From Clostridium sp. (lineage in GTDB: Bacteria > Bacillota > Clostridia > Lachnospirales > Lachnospiraceae), in assembly GCA_023664325.1 (NCBI GenBank), contig JAMPFS010000015.1, forward strand, positions 1-57,432: a stretch of DNA of 57,432 nucleotides, written 5' to 3'. The number at the start of each line of letters is the position of its first letter. The stretch's first letter is position 1. The translations under genes were made by a program, and so were the position numbers. Positions 36,914 through 45,291 of this stretch are shown here, in pieces. The notes below the pieces were generated by a model. It searched no databases and was not told the origin of the DNA. It worked only from the letters and a program-made list of their open reading frames with translations.

Positions 36914-38185
36914 TTAACTGATGTTAAATTGCGCGCATACAACCGTTCCACCTTCGATACTGTTAAAAAAACTGATGCATCCGCCATGCTTTTTACACAA
37001 TATTTTGCATATTGTCAGACCTAACCCCATATGCGCCCCCTGCGTAGGCGCTCCTGCCTGTCCGGCTTCTGACGTGGTATCCGGTTTCATATTTTTATCC
37101 GAATAGTATGGGCTGTCCGCCTTATATAACTCCTCCCTTGTCATCCCCCTGCCATCATCCCTGACATACAAGTGCAGAAAACTGTTCTCAATCTCTGCCT
37201 GCACCTCAATCTTTTTCCTTCCATAGCGCATGGCATTCGACAGCAGATTGGACAGCACTTCCATAATGATATTTTCATCATAATACAAAATCCCATCCAT
37301 GCCTTTTACCGTCACATAAATATGCGGCGCATTTTCTGCCTTCAGACCTTCGGCAAAACTGTGGATCTCATGTTGAAGCTCGCAGATGGCATGCGGTTTT
37401 TTGAAAACTTCCAGCCTTTCAAATGTATTGATCTCTTTCATTGTCACAGAGAAATCCTGCATTCTCACTGCCTGTTTTTCAATAATGTTAAGTGTTTCCC
37501 CAAGCACGGCATCATCCATCTGTCCGTTTTTATGATACTCCAAAAGCATCTGCGCATATCCTGTTATAACGGTCAACGGAGTCCGTATGTCATGCGCAAA
37601 CGCCCCATTTATCTTTCTCTGTTCCTCCATTAACTCCCACATACTCCGCTGGTTATCCAGCACCGCCTTTCGCATTTCATCCATTGCCTTGCATATATCT
37701 CCCAACTCATCTGCGCTGTCATAATAGCAGGAAAAGCTTAAATCATTCCTTTTGATTGCCTCCATTTCCTTTTTTAATAAAAATACCGGTTCCTTTAGCT
37801 TCTTCCGGTAATAGAGGACAGACACCAGTAGCACAGCCATTGCAGAGTATACCGGCACGCACCAGCTCTTTATCAGGGAAAGCGCTCTCCATAACCGATC
37901 ATCACTTTCCGATACATTGACAATCTCCTTTTGAATCCTGATAACATAGCCATCCCCATCATAGGCAAGGACGAACCCGCCATCACCAATATACTGGTAT
38001 TCATCACTCATATTATTGATCTCCAAAATGACATTCATGAAATTATCGCATATCTTATTCGTTATCTCCACTGCCATTAATGTAATAAAGATTGCCATAA
38101 CCAGATACAGCGCCATTGCCTTTTGCAGCGAGCTGTTTTTGACTTTTTTCTGAAATTTATCTATCTGTTCTTCTATCCAATCCAT
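36914..38185 (-). CDS. HAMP-type sensor histidine kinase
   Basis: At 423 aa from ATG 38185, overlapping the response regulator stop by 13 nt. Two membrane segments (about 24-45 and 115-135) flank a small external sensor of about 65 residues, then HAMP, the H-box GAFAHDIRTPLTVITGYAQ (phospho-His), N-box EVLSNLLSNAMRYG, G1 VRDDGRGM and G2 GLGLTICK. The C-terminus is FNSIEGGTVVCAQF. It phosphorylates the regulator encoded just upstream. The very small sensor suggests it may read the ABC transporter rather than a ligand directly. Confidence 0.94.
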   Translation of the reverse strand: MDWIEEQIDKFQKKVKNSSLQKAMALYLVMAIFITLMAVEITNKICDNFMNVILEINNMSDEYQYIGDGGFVLAYDGDGYVIRIQKEIVNVSESDDRLWRALSLIKSWCVPVYSAMAVLLVSVLYYRKKLKEPVFLLKKEMEAIKRNDLSFSCYYDSADELGDICKAMDEMRKAVLDNQRSMWELMEEQRKINGAFAHDIRTPLTVITGYAQMLLEYHKNGQMDDAVLGETLNIIEKQAVRMQDFSVTMKEINTFERLEVFKKPHAICELQHEIHSFAEGLKAENAPHIYVTVKGMDGILYYDENIIMEVLSNLLSNAMRYGRKKIEVQAEIENSFLHLYVRDDGRGMTREELYKADSPYYSDKNMKPDTTSEAGQAGAPTQGAHMGLGLTICKILCKKHGGCISFFNSIEGGTVVCAQFNIS

Positions 38186-38913
38186 CGGTACCCCACTCCC
38201 CACACGGTTTCAATCATTGCCTCTTCGCTATACTTCTTAAACTTAGTTCTGATTCGCCGGATATGCTCCGTAATAATGCTGCTCTCCCCCTCTTTATCAA
38301 ATCCCCACAGATGTTCATAGATCATCTCTTTGGTAAACACCTGGTTCTTATGTCTGCTTAAAAATTCCACAATTTCATATTCGGTTTTTGTCAGCAAAAT
38401 ATTTTCCCCCTGATAGAAAACCTGTCTGCCGGAATAGGATATGGTAAATACACCCATATATCCGGCTGCCTCCGTCCGCACTGCCCGTCTCTGCCTTCTA
38501 ATATGCGCTGCCACCCGCTCCTTCAACTCCGCAATGTGAAAAGGCTTCTCAATGTAATCATCCCCGCCTGCGCGAAATCCCATAATCTTATCCTCCTCCT
38601 CAATCCGGGCTGTGAGGAAACAAATGGGACAGCTTACATACTCCCTGACACGTCTGCACACCTCATATCCATCTAACTCCGGCATATTGATATCCAATAA
38701 AATCAAATCAAGCCCCTCTGTCTGTTCCTGCAATCCCTCCTCATCCTCTGCCGCTGGCATTCGATATTCCTTTTGCGAGAGAGCGGTTATCCTGGAAAGC
38801 GCTTCCCTGCCATTATTCGCCGTGTACACCATATATCCCTCTAACGTAAAAATCTGCTTCAGCATTTGACAGATTTCCATCTCATCATCCACAATTAGAA
38901 TCGTTTCTCTCAT
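38173..38913 (-). CDS. OmpR/PhoB-family response regulator
   Basis: At 246 aa from ATG 38913 (GGGAG 8 nt upstream; the in-frame ATG at 38928 has none). The receiver domain (1-130) shows ILIVDDE, the acceptor Asp in LILLDINMPELDG, and the conserved Lys in YIEKPF. The C-terminal winged-helix (about 150-245) has LLTKTEYEIVEFLSRHKNQV and the RRIRTKF segment. The receiver has an unusual Gln/Glu-rich insert before the acceptor Asp (AAEDEEGLQEQTEG). It probably activates this same operon. Confidence 0.94.
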   Translation of the reverse strand: MRETILIVDDEMEICQMLKQIFTLEGYMVYTANNGREALSRITALSQKEYRMPAAEDEEGLQEQTEGLDLILLDINMPELDGYEVCRRVREYVSCPICFLTARIEEEDKIMGFRAGGDDYIEKPFHIAELKERVAAHIRRQRRAVRTEAAGYMGVFTISYSGRQVFYQGENILLTKTEYEIVEFLSRHKNQVFTKEMIYEHLWGFDKEGESSIITEHIRRIRTKFKKYSEEAMIETVWGVGYRWIG

Positions 38914-38984
38914 CCTTTCATCTCCCATCTGTTTCTGTGTAATGTTTTAGTATAAGTGAACTTTCTCTATTTTTTCCCTACATT

Positions 38985-39022
38985 ACAAAAAAGCTTAGCC
39001 GGATTTTCCGCACTAAGCTTTC
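38985..39022 (-). terminator. Terminator after clpX
   Basis: AAGCTTAG and CTAAGCTT arms with an inner GGA/TCC pair, followed on the minus strand by TTTTTTG. It lies between clpX and the response regulator gene. Confidence 0.8.
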
Positions 39023-39056
39023 TGTCAACATGATGTAATAATTCAACAGACATCTG

Positions 39057-40496
39057 TCATGCCTGCCCTTCCTCCAATGCAAGTACGCCCCGCATCTCAA
39101 GCAAAGGCCCGCCTGTTCCCTCGATATAATCACTGGTAATCGTTACCCGCCCAATATTATCATCTCTTGGAATCTGATACATGATATCTAACATAAACTC
39201 CTCGATAATGGCGCGAAGCGCACGGGCTCCCGTCTTCTTCTCCATCGCCCGCTTTGCAATGGCATGATATGCGCTGTCATCAAACCGTAAATCCACGCCG
39301 TCCAATGCAAGCAGCTTTTGGTACTGCTTTAAGATTGCATTCTTTGGTTCCTTTAAAATCTTCACCAGCATATCCTCATCTAAGCTTTGCAGGGAATAAA
39401 GAATCGGCAGACGTCCCAAAAACTCCGGAATCATGCCAAATTCCCGCAAATCCTCCACTGCCACCTTCTGCAACAGGTTTGGATCCTTGTCGTACTTATC
39501 CTTCAAATCTGCCCGGAAACCGATGGAAGCCTGCTTATTCAGACGTGTCTTGATAATATCCTCGATATCCGGGAATGCCCCGCCGCAAATAAATAAAATA
39601 TTTCTTGTGCTAATGGTCTCCAACGGCACCATTGCATTTTTGCTCCCGGCGCCTACCGGCACCTCCACATCTGCGCCCTCTAAAATTTTCAGCAGCCCCT
39701 GCTGAACTGCTTCACCGCTGACATCACGCGAATTGGTATTCCGCTTCTTCGCAATCTTATCAATCTCATCAATAAAGACAATTCCACGCTGCGCGCGTTC
39801 CACATCATTATCTGCCGCTGCTAAAAGCTTGGAAAGCACACTTTCCACATCATCACCGATATAACCGGCCTCCGTAAGCGTTGTAGCATCCGTAATGGCG
39901 AGGGGAACATTTAAAATCCTTGCAATCGTCTTCACAAGATAAGTTTTACCGGAACCGGTTGGCCCCACCATCAGCATATTTGATTTTTCAATCTCAATAT
40001 CATCCATGCTGTCTGTCAGTACACGCTTATAATGATTATAAACCGCAACAGAAATTACTTTTTTGGCATAATCCTGCCCGATTACATATTCGTCAAGCTT
40101 TGCCTTCATCTCATGCGGCGCAGGAATACTCGAAAGCGTCATCTCCGGTTCTGTCGCTTCCTTCTTCTCTTTTTCCTTTTTACGCTTTACTTTCTGCCGC
40201 TTCGGAATATCATCCACAGGCATAAACTGGTTCATATTCATATTCGGCATGTTTGACAAATCCATAAACTGCATGCCGCCGCCTGCAAAACTGTCAAAGG
40301 TCTTTTGCATACATCCCTGGCAGATATTGATATCATTCGGCATATAAATGAGCTTTCCTACCTTTGACTCCGGTCTCCGGCAAAGGTAGCAGTACTTCTC
40401 ATAGCCGTCATCATCTCTTCTTTTATGATCCTTCTTACCCTCAAAGGACTTAGTCTCCTCATCCTTTTCTTCTCTGAAATCGTTATTATCGTTCAT
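39057..40496 (-). CDS. clpX: ClpX-type AAA+ unfoldase with extended N-terminus
   Basis: ClpX unfolds tagged proteins and feeds them to ClpP. From ATG 40496 (GGAGG at 5-nt spacing) it is 479 aa against about 420 usual. The zinc finger is C36-x2-C39-x19-C59-x2-C62, preceded by a charged tail. An insert follows, first Met/Asn-rich (about 70-95, MNMNQFM) then Lys-rich. The AAA+ core has GPTGSGKTYLVK, pore loop GYIGDD, Walker B IVFIDEIDKIA, and the ClpP-docking tripeptide IGF (in KQASIGFRAD). An ATG at 40535 is possible but lies about at the predicted transcription start. No clpP or tig is adjacent, so it may be a second ClpX. Confidence 0.93.
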   Translation of the reverse strand: MNDNNDFREEKDEETKSFEGKKDHKRRDDDGYEKYCYLCRRPESKVGKLIYMPNDINICQGCMQKTFDSFAGGGMQFMDLSNMPNMNMNQFMPVDDIPKRQKVKRKKEKEKKEATEPEMTLSSIPAPHEMKAKLDEYVIGQDYAKKVISVAVYNHYKRVLTDSMDDIEIEKSNMLMVGPTGSGKTYLVKTIARILNVPLAITDATTLTEAGYIGDDVESVLSKLLAAADNDVERAQRGIVFIDEIDKIAKKRNTNSRDVSGEAVQQGLLKILEGADVEVPVGAGSKNAMVPLETISTRNILFICGGAFPDIEDIIKTRLNKQASIGFRADLKDKYDKDPNLLQKVAVEDLREFGMIPEFLGRLPILYSLQSLDEDMLVKILKEPKNAILKQYQKLLALDGVDLRFDDSAYHAIAKRAMEKKTGARALRAIIEEFMLDIMYQIPRDDNIGRVTITSDYIEGTGGPLLEMRGVLALEEGQA

Positions 40497-40636
40497 ACTA
40501 TCCTCCACTATATCTATATACCGGTTGCCATCCAATTCCTAGTATAACAAATCTCTTCCCAAAATACTATTGTTTATTTTAGGTAGTTTTAACCTGTGCC
40601 TCCGGTAGTTTATTCCAAAAAACACAGGCATCCTCC

Positions 40637-41323
40637 TCATAGATAAAACTCCTTAAATTCCTTTGGCGTCATTTGGAAAAACCGCTTAAATTCCCTTTGG
40701 AAATGTGACGCATTTGAATATCCGAGACTCGCTGAAAGCCTGGAAAAACTTTCAAAATCCGAGCCTTTCATTTTTTCGATTCCCTTTCGCAGCCGGCAAT
40801 ACTGCCCATACTGCTTAGGCGTTATGTGCAAAGATGTCCGAAACAGGCGTTCTAACTGTCTGACAGAATACCCGCGGTCATTTGCAATCTCCTCCACTGC
40901 CATGCAGCCATCCGTGAAAGCGGTCTGCTGCATTCCATATAACAGCACAGGATGCCTTGTCCGCTTTTCGATGACATTCCGGAGATTCCCGTCACAAAAC
41001 GCCAGCTTTTCAGACCATGAACCAAGCATTTGCATGCTCTTTAAAAACATTTCCACCTCTTCTTCCCGATAGGAATATTCATAATTTTCATCTAAATGAA
41101 TCCCCCAAACGGAATGTCCGTTCCAGTCCAGCTTCAAAATTGCATTCCGGCATGACAACATAACAAACTCCAATGTAGTACTGTCATACAGGAAATCTAT
41201 CCCTCCATTTGGGATATAGATAACCGGACCAACCGGAAACATTCCATACAAATAGCCCCCCTTGAAATGTTCCAGGCTGTTTTCATGATATTGATGTTTT
41301 TCCTGTTCAAAACATGGCTGCAT
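40637..41323 (-). CDS. AraC-family transcriptional regulator
   Basis: At 228 aa from ATG 41323 (GGGAGG upstream). The N-terminal about 120 residues form a sensor domain with no clear relation; the C-terminal AraC domain has two helix-turn-helix units, RGYSVRQLERLFRTSLHITP and ASLGYSNASHFQREFKRFF, ending MTPKEFKEF. It is divergent from amt with a 420-bp gap, so it might control amt or itself; no operator was identified. The sensor domain shape (DUF6597-like) is a guess. Confidence 0.9.
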   Translation of the reverse strand: MQPCFEQEKHQYHENSLEHFKGGYLYGMFPVGPVIYIPNGGIDFLYDSTTLEFVMLSCRNAILKLDWNGHSVWGIHLDENYEYSYREEEVEMFLKSMQMLGSWSEKLAFCDGNLRNVIEKRTRHPVLLYGMQQTAFTDGCMAVEEIANDRGYSVRQLERLFRTSLHITPKQYGQYCRLRKGIEKMKGSDFESFSRLSASLGYSNASHFQREFKRFFQMTPKEFKEFYL

Positions 41324-41532
41324 TCTGTTTTCGCCTCCCTCCTGTATGCTAACAAAGTCTTTCCTCCCCGTCAAGCCAAATCCCACGCAGCAGCACCCAA
41401 ACAGACACGCAGGCATTTCCCTCCGTCTCGCTGTTTTGCAGAAATACCTTCTTTCCCTTCATAATATTAAGCAGACATTCCCTATTTCCCAGGTGCGAAA
41501 TGCCATTTTGCAAAAAAAATTAAATTTGGGTA

Positions 41533-41560
41533 TTGACAATTAAAAAATCTAACGTATAAT
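41533..41560 (+). promoter_or_regulatory. Strong promoter of the amt-PII gene
   Basis: Perfect TTGACA (41533-41538) and perfect TATAAT (41555-41560) with a 16-nt spacer. Transcription should begin near 41567, leaving a 180-nt leader. Confidence 0.88.
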
Positions 41561-41576
41561 AGACAATGTTGAAAGC

Positions 41577-41613
41577 AAAGGTGCTTCGCAGAAATTGCGT
41601 GGCACCTTTTTTG
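41577..41613 (+). terminator. Attenuator terminator 1 of amt-PII leader
   Basis: AAAGGTGC and GCACCTTT (8 bp) plus inner CGCA/TGCG, then TTTTTTGTTTT. It ends transcripts about 45 nt after the start. Confidence 0.8.
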
Positions 41614-41654
41614 TTTTCCAGTTACATAATGAGGGGATCACTCATAGGACAAAG

Positions 41655-41724
41655 GCGTCTTTACTGTTTCAGTCTAAAAGTATTTATACTTTTGGAAAAA
41701 CAGCCAAAGATGCTTTTTATTTTA
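41655..41724 (+). terminator. Attenuator terminator 2 of amt-PII leader
   Basis: GCGTCTTT (41655-41662) pairs with AAAGATGC (41706-41713), next CTGTTT with AAACAG, with an inner AAAGTAT/ATACTTT hairpin; TTTTTATTTTA follows, right before the amt ribosome site. Confidence 0.75.
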
Positions 41725-41746
41725 TAATCGTTAGGAGGAATGTTTT

Positions 41747-43498
41747 ATGACAGAAGAAATTATGAGTGCAATAACAAGCGAAGTCTACGGTGTCTGGTTT
41801 TTAATCGGCGCCGCGCTGGTATTCTGGATGCAGGCGGGTTTCGCTATGGTGGAGGCCGGTTTTACCAGAGCAAAAAATACCGGTAATATTATTATGAAGA
41901 ACCTGATGGACTTCTGTATCGGCACGGTAATGTTTATCTTAATCGGCTTTGGGTTATTCTTAGGGGATGACATTGCCGGCTTTATGGGCAAACCGGGGTT
42001 TCAGATTTTCACGGATTATGCAAACTTTGACTGGTCAAATTTTGTATTCAACTTAGTATTTTGCGCAACGACTGCAACCATCGTGTCAGGCGCTATGGCA
42101 GAGAGAACAAAATTCTCTTCCTACTGTGTGTATTCCGCAGTGATCTCCGCCATCATCTATCCGATTGAAGCCCACTGGACATGGGGCGGCGGCTGGCTGG
42201 CACAGATCGGCTTCCATGATTTTGCCGGTTCCAACTGTATCCACATGGTCGGCGGTATCTCCGCTTTAATCGGCGCAGCCATCCTCGGTCCCCGTATCGG
42301 CAAATTTAAGAAAAAGAGTGACGGCAGCATCAAGGTCGGCGCATTCCCGGGGCATAACCTGGCGCTTGGCGCATTGGGTGTCTTCATCCTGTGGCTTGGC
42401 TGGTACGGATTTAACGGTGCCGCAGCAACTTCCGTAGACCAGTTAGGTTCCATTTTTGTAACAACCACAATTGCGCCTGCCGTGGCAACCGTTGTATGTA
42501 TGATTTTTACCTGGATCAAGTACGGCAAGCCTGACGTATCCATGTGTTTAAATGCATCCCTGGCAGGTCTGGTTGCCATCACAGCCCCTTGTGACGTTGC
42601 CGATGCTGCCGGTTCTGCCATAATCGGCGCAGTCTCCGGCCTGTTAGTCGTATTTGGCGTCTGGTTTTTGGACTATAAGCTGCGTGTCGATGATCCGGTT
42701 GGCGCCGTTGCTGTCCATATGATGAACGGTATCTGGGGTACTATCGCCGTTGGTTTATTTGCAACCGATACAACCCCGACCTATTCCCTCGCCAACAAAG
42801 CAGGCGAACCGCTGCTTGGATTATTTTATGGCGGTGGACTGGAACTGTTAGGCATCCAGCTTTTAGGAATGCTTTGCACGGCCGCATGGACAGCCATTAC
42901 GATTACCATTACCTTTTTTGTCATCAAAAAAATCATTGGTCTTCGCGTGACAGAAGAAGAGGAAATCCTCGGTCTTGACTCCACAGAACACGGTCTGGAA
43001 AGCGCTTATGCCGGTTTCCTGACTTACGGCGACCGCATCAGCAGTGCCTCCACGGTATCCGCTGACACGGAAAATGCGGTTCCGGTTGATGAAGCTATTC
43101 CGGTTCAGGTGAAGGAAAATGAAAACCCAATCGCTTCGGATGTGAAGCTTTCCAAAGTATCTATCATCTGTAAGCAGAACAAATTTGAGGATCTGAAAAC
43201 TGCCCTCAATGAGACAGGTGTAACCGGAATCACCGTCACGCAGGTACTCGGCTGCGGCGCCCAAAAAGGACAGACCAAATACTACCGTGGCGTAGAGATG
43301 GATATGACTCTGCTCCCAAAAGTAAAGGTCGAGGTTATCGTCAGCAAGGTTCCCGTGGCAAATGTTGTAAAAGCAGCCAAAAAAGCGCTGTATACCGGTA
43401 ACATCGGGGATGGTAAGATTTTCGTATATGATGTAGAAAATGTTATCAAAGTCCGCACCGGTGAGGAAGGCTTTGCGGCTTTACAGGGTGAAAACTAA
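41747..43498 (+). CDS. amt: Ammonium transporter fused to a PII signalling domain
   Basis: At 583 aa: residues about 1-400 form an Amt/MEP channel (eleven helices; WMQAGFAMVEAGF, twin pore His in IEAHWTWGGGWL and VAVHMMNGIWG, GHNLALGALGVFIL). A Ser/Val/Glu linker (about 405-464) leads to a full PII domain (465-583): VSIICKQNKFEDL, T-loop GAQKGQTKYYRGVEM, B-loop TGNIGDGKIFV and VENVIKVRTGE. PII normally is a separate GlnK trimer that plugs Amt; here stoichiometry is fixed. The uridylylated Tyr51 of enteric PII is Met here (about residue 518). AGGAGG precedes the ATG. Confidence 0.95.
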   Translation: MTEEIMSAITSEVYGVWFLIGAALVFWMQAGFAMVEAGFTRAKNTGNIIMKNLMDFCIGTVMFILIGFGLFLGDDIAGFMGKPGFQIFTDYANFDWSNFVFNLVFCATTATIVSGAMAERTKFSSYCVYSAVISAIIYPIEAHWTWGGGWLAQIGFHDFAGSNCIHMVGGISALIGAAILGPRIGKFKKKSDGSIKVGAFPGHNLALGALGVFILWLGWYGFNGAAATSVDQLGSIFVTTTIAPAVATVVCMIFTWIKYGKPDVSMCLNASLAGLVAITAPCDVADAAGSAIIGAVSGLLVVFGVWFLDYKLRVDDPVGAVAVHMMNGIWGTIAVGLFATDTTPTYSLANKAGEPLLGLFYGGGLELLGIQLLGMLCTAAWTAITITITFFVIKKIIGLRVTEEEEILGLDSTEHGLESAYAGFLTYGDRISSASTVSADTENAVPVDEAIPVQVKENENPIASDVKLSKVSIICKQNKFEDLKTALNETGVTGITVTQVLGCGAQKGQTKYYRGVEMDMTLLPKVKVEVIVSKVPVANVVKAAKKALYTGNIGDGKIFVYDVENVIKVRTGEEGFAALQGEN

Positions 43499-43530
43499 CC
43501 GCTTTCGGAAACCTGTGCATATTTAAGTCA

Positions 43531-43564
43531 AAAAAACGGTCACATGATTTGTGTGGCCGTTTTG
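43531..43564. terminator. Terminator after amt-PII (works both ways)
   Basis: AAAACGGTCACA and TGTGtGGCCGTTTT arms with U-rich ends on both strands, between convergent amt-PII and the AIM24-like gene. Confidence 0.8.
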
Positions 43565-43572
43565 TCCACCTC

Positions 43573-44253
43573 TTATCCTCTGCTTGGCATCATGGAAATA
43601 ATACGGCCTGCAAAGTCATTAAAGTTCTGTGTCTGCAAGACCACTCTTCCCGGACCGGTAAGCTTTGTCAGGAACAAGCCTTCCCCGCCAAAGAAAATAT
43701 TGCCAAGCCCTTTCACGGTCTCAATCTCGTAACTTACCGTCTTGTCAAATGCAACCACATTACCGGTATCCACCTTGATGACTTCCCCTGTTGCCAGCTC
43801 TTTGACAACCTGATCGCCATCCACCTCAAGAAAGGCATATCCCTCTCCTTTGATATCCTGTAAAATAAAACCTTCTCCACCGAACAGGCCGGAAGAAAAT
43901 TTCTTTGTCAGGGCTACGGATATATCAACACCCTCCTGTGCGCAGAGAAATGCTTTCTTCTGTGCAATAATGCCCGGCGTTCCGCTTAAATTGACCGGAA
44001 TGACATCTCCCGGCACCGTAGAACCAAATGCGATCTTCGCATTGTCCCGGGCTGCCGTATAGGTTGCCATAAATAACGACTCACCCGTAAGCACTCTTCC
44101 AAGCCCCTTCATCAGACCGCCCTTTGTATTGGTCTTCATTTCAATTCCCTCTGTCTGCCAAACCATACCGCCGCTCTGGGTATACATGGATTCTCCCCTG
44201 CCAAGCGTTACCTCAACAGCCGGTACTGTTTTTCCTACAATTTCATACTGCAT
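43573..44253 (-). CDS. AIM24/TIGR00266 family protein
   Basis: At 226 aa of glycine-rich beta-structure with the family repeats: YTQSGGMVWQTEGIEM, TGESLFMATYTA, GLFGGEGFILQDIKGEG, GLGNIFFGGEGLFLTKLTGPG. The family is widespread in bacteria and related to yeast mitochondrial AIM24; its molecular role is unknown. No signal peptide. It has its own TTGACC/TATAAT promoter and GGAGG site, and is convergent with amt-PII. Confidence 0.9.
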   Translation of the reverse strand: MQYEIVGKTVPAVEVTLGRGESMYTQSGGMVWQTEGIEMKTNTKGGLMKGLGRVLTGESLFMATYTAARDNAKIAFGSTVPGDVIPVNLSGTPGIIAQKKAFLCAQEGVDISVALTKKFSSGLFGGEGFILQDIKGEGYAFLEVDGDQVVKELATGEVIKVDTGNVVAFDKTVSYEIETVKGLGNIFFGGEGLFLTKLTGPGRVVLQTQNFNDFAGRIISMMPSRG

Positions 44254-44361
44254 CCTTTCGTATCCTCCTCATTCCTGCACATAACCCGGCAATTGCGAAA
44301 CTCCTGATTCCAAAAGCCCGGCTGTGCATTTCATCGTTACATCCTTTGCGTAACCTCTCTT

Positions 44362-44390
44362 ATTATACCGTTTCCTCTCTTTGCGGTCAA
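44362..44390 (-). promoter_or_regulatory. Promoter of the AIM24-like gene
   Basis: TTGACC (44390-44385), 17-nt spacer, TATAAT (44367-44362) on the minus strand, just after the proC stop. Confidence 0.7.
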
Positions 44391-44408
44391 TGCGCCTTTT
44401 GCTACCCA

Positions 44409-45203
44409 TTACAGGCCCCGTGCCTTCGCTGTACATGCCTTCATTGCCTCAATCACCGCACTGCGCATTCCTTTTTCCTCTAATACCCGGACAGCCTCAA
44501 TAGTAGTTCCGCCCGGCGAGCAGACCATATCCTTCAATTCGCCCGGATGCTTTCCGGTTTCCAATACCATTTTTGCGCTTCCAAGCACTGCCTGCGCTGC
44601 AAACTCATATGCCTGTGTCCTCGGCATCCCGTCTGCCACTGCCGCATCTGCCATTGCCTCAATAAACATAAATACATAGGCCGGTGAACTGCCGCTTACG
44701 GAAACCACCACATCCATTAAATATTCCGGAACCACTTCACATTTACCAAAACCTTTTAAAACGGTTACGACCTGTTCCAACTCGGACGGTGTCACATTTG
44801 CATTGCAGCACGCCCCTGTAATGCCCTCACCGACAAGGGCAGGAGTATTTGGCATGGTGCGGATAATCTTCACATTCCTGCCAAACTGTCCATCCAGCCA
44901 TTCTAATGTCTTACCCGGTGCAATCGTAACAATTAACTGTGTCTCATTTAGCACATCCTTAATCTCAGCAATCACTGTCTCATAATATTGCGGTTTTACG
45001 GACAAAACTAAAATCTCCGCCTGCTTTGCTGCCTCCCTGTTATCACCGGTAACATTTATGCCCAAATCATTCTTTGCCTTCGTCAGCATTTCTTCTGACA
45101 AATCTGCGCCCAAAATATCTTCTTTCGCAACAATACGATTTGCAATAATACCCTTCATCATGGCAGTTGCCATATTTCCACATCCAATAAATCCAAGTTT
45201 CAT
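44409..45203 (-). CDS. proC: Pyrroline-5-carboxylate reductase
   Basis: Last enzyme of proline synthesis, reducing pyrroline-5-carboxylate with NAD(P)H. At 264 aa from ATG 45203: MKLGFIGCGNMATAMMKGI (Rossmann loop), ILSVKP-like LVLSVKPQ, MPNTPALVGEG and the C-terminal VCSPGGTTIEAVRVLE signature. AGGAG lies upstream; the longer in-frame start at 45263 would add 20 residues not seen in the family. Confidence 0.96.
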   Translation of the reverse strand: MKLGFIGCGNMATAMMKGIIANRIVAKEDILGADLSEEMLTKAKNDLGINVTGDNREAAKQAEILVLSVKPQYYETVIAEIKDVLNETQLIVTIAPGKTLEWLDGQFGRNVKIIRTMPNTPALVGEGITGACCNANVTPSELEQVVTVLKGFGKCEVVPEYLMDVVVSVSGSSPAYVFMFIEAMADAAVADGMPRTQAYEFAAQAVLGSAKMVLETGKHPGELKDMVCSPGGTTIEAVRVLEEKGMRSAVIEAMKACTAKARGL

Positions 45204-45291
45204 AATGCCCACTCTCCTTTTCATGCAAAACAGGCAGGCAACCACGGTTACCTGCCCATTCACATTCCATATTTGAAATCATTTCAAAATC

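Larger units (their letters stand above)
41567..41730 (+). ncRNA. Double-attenuator leader of amt-PII (ANTAR-type candidate)
   Basis: The leader holds two short hairpins with nearly the same six-base loop: AAGC-AAAGGT-GCTT (41573-41586) and AGGAC-AAAGGC-GTCTT (41646-41661). Each overlaps the 5' arm of its own intrinsic terminator, so hairpin and terminator exclude one another. Loops with A at position 1 and G at 4 are the known target of ANTAR antiterminators (EutV/NasR type), used for nitrogen genes in some clostridia. No ANTAR gene is in the window. The 59-nt distance between hairpins is longer than usual. Confidence 0.55.

Noticed and set aside
34059..38913. Lantibiotic gene cluster
   Set aside because: Only regulator, kinase and ABC genes are present; no precursor peptide, LanB/C/M enzyme or LanT-type exporter is found in the window.
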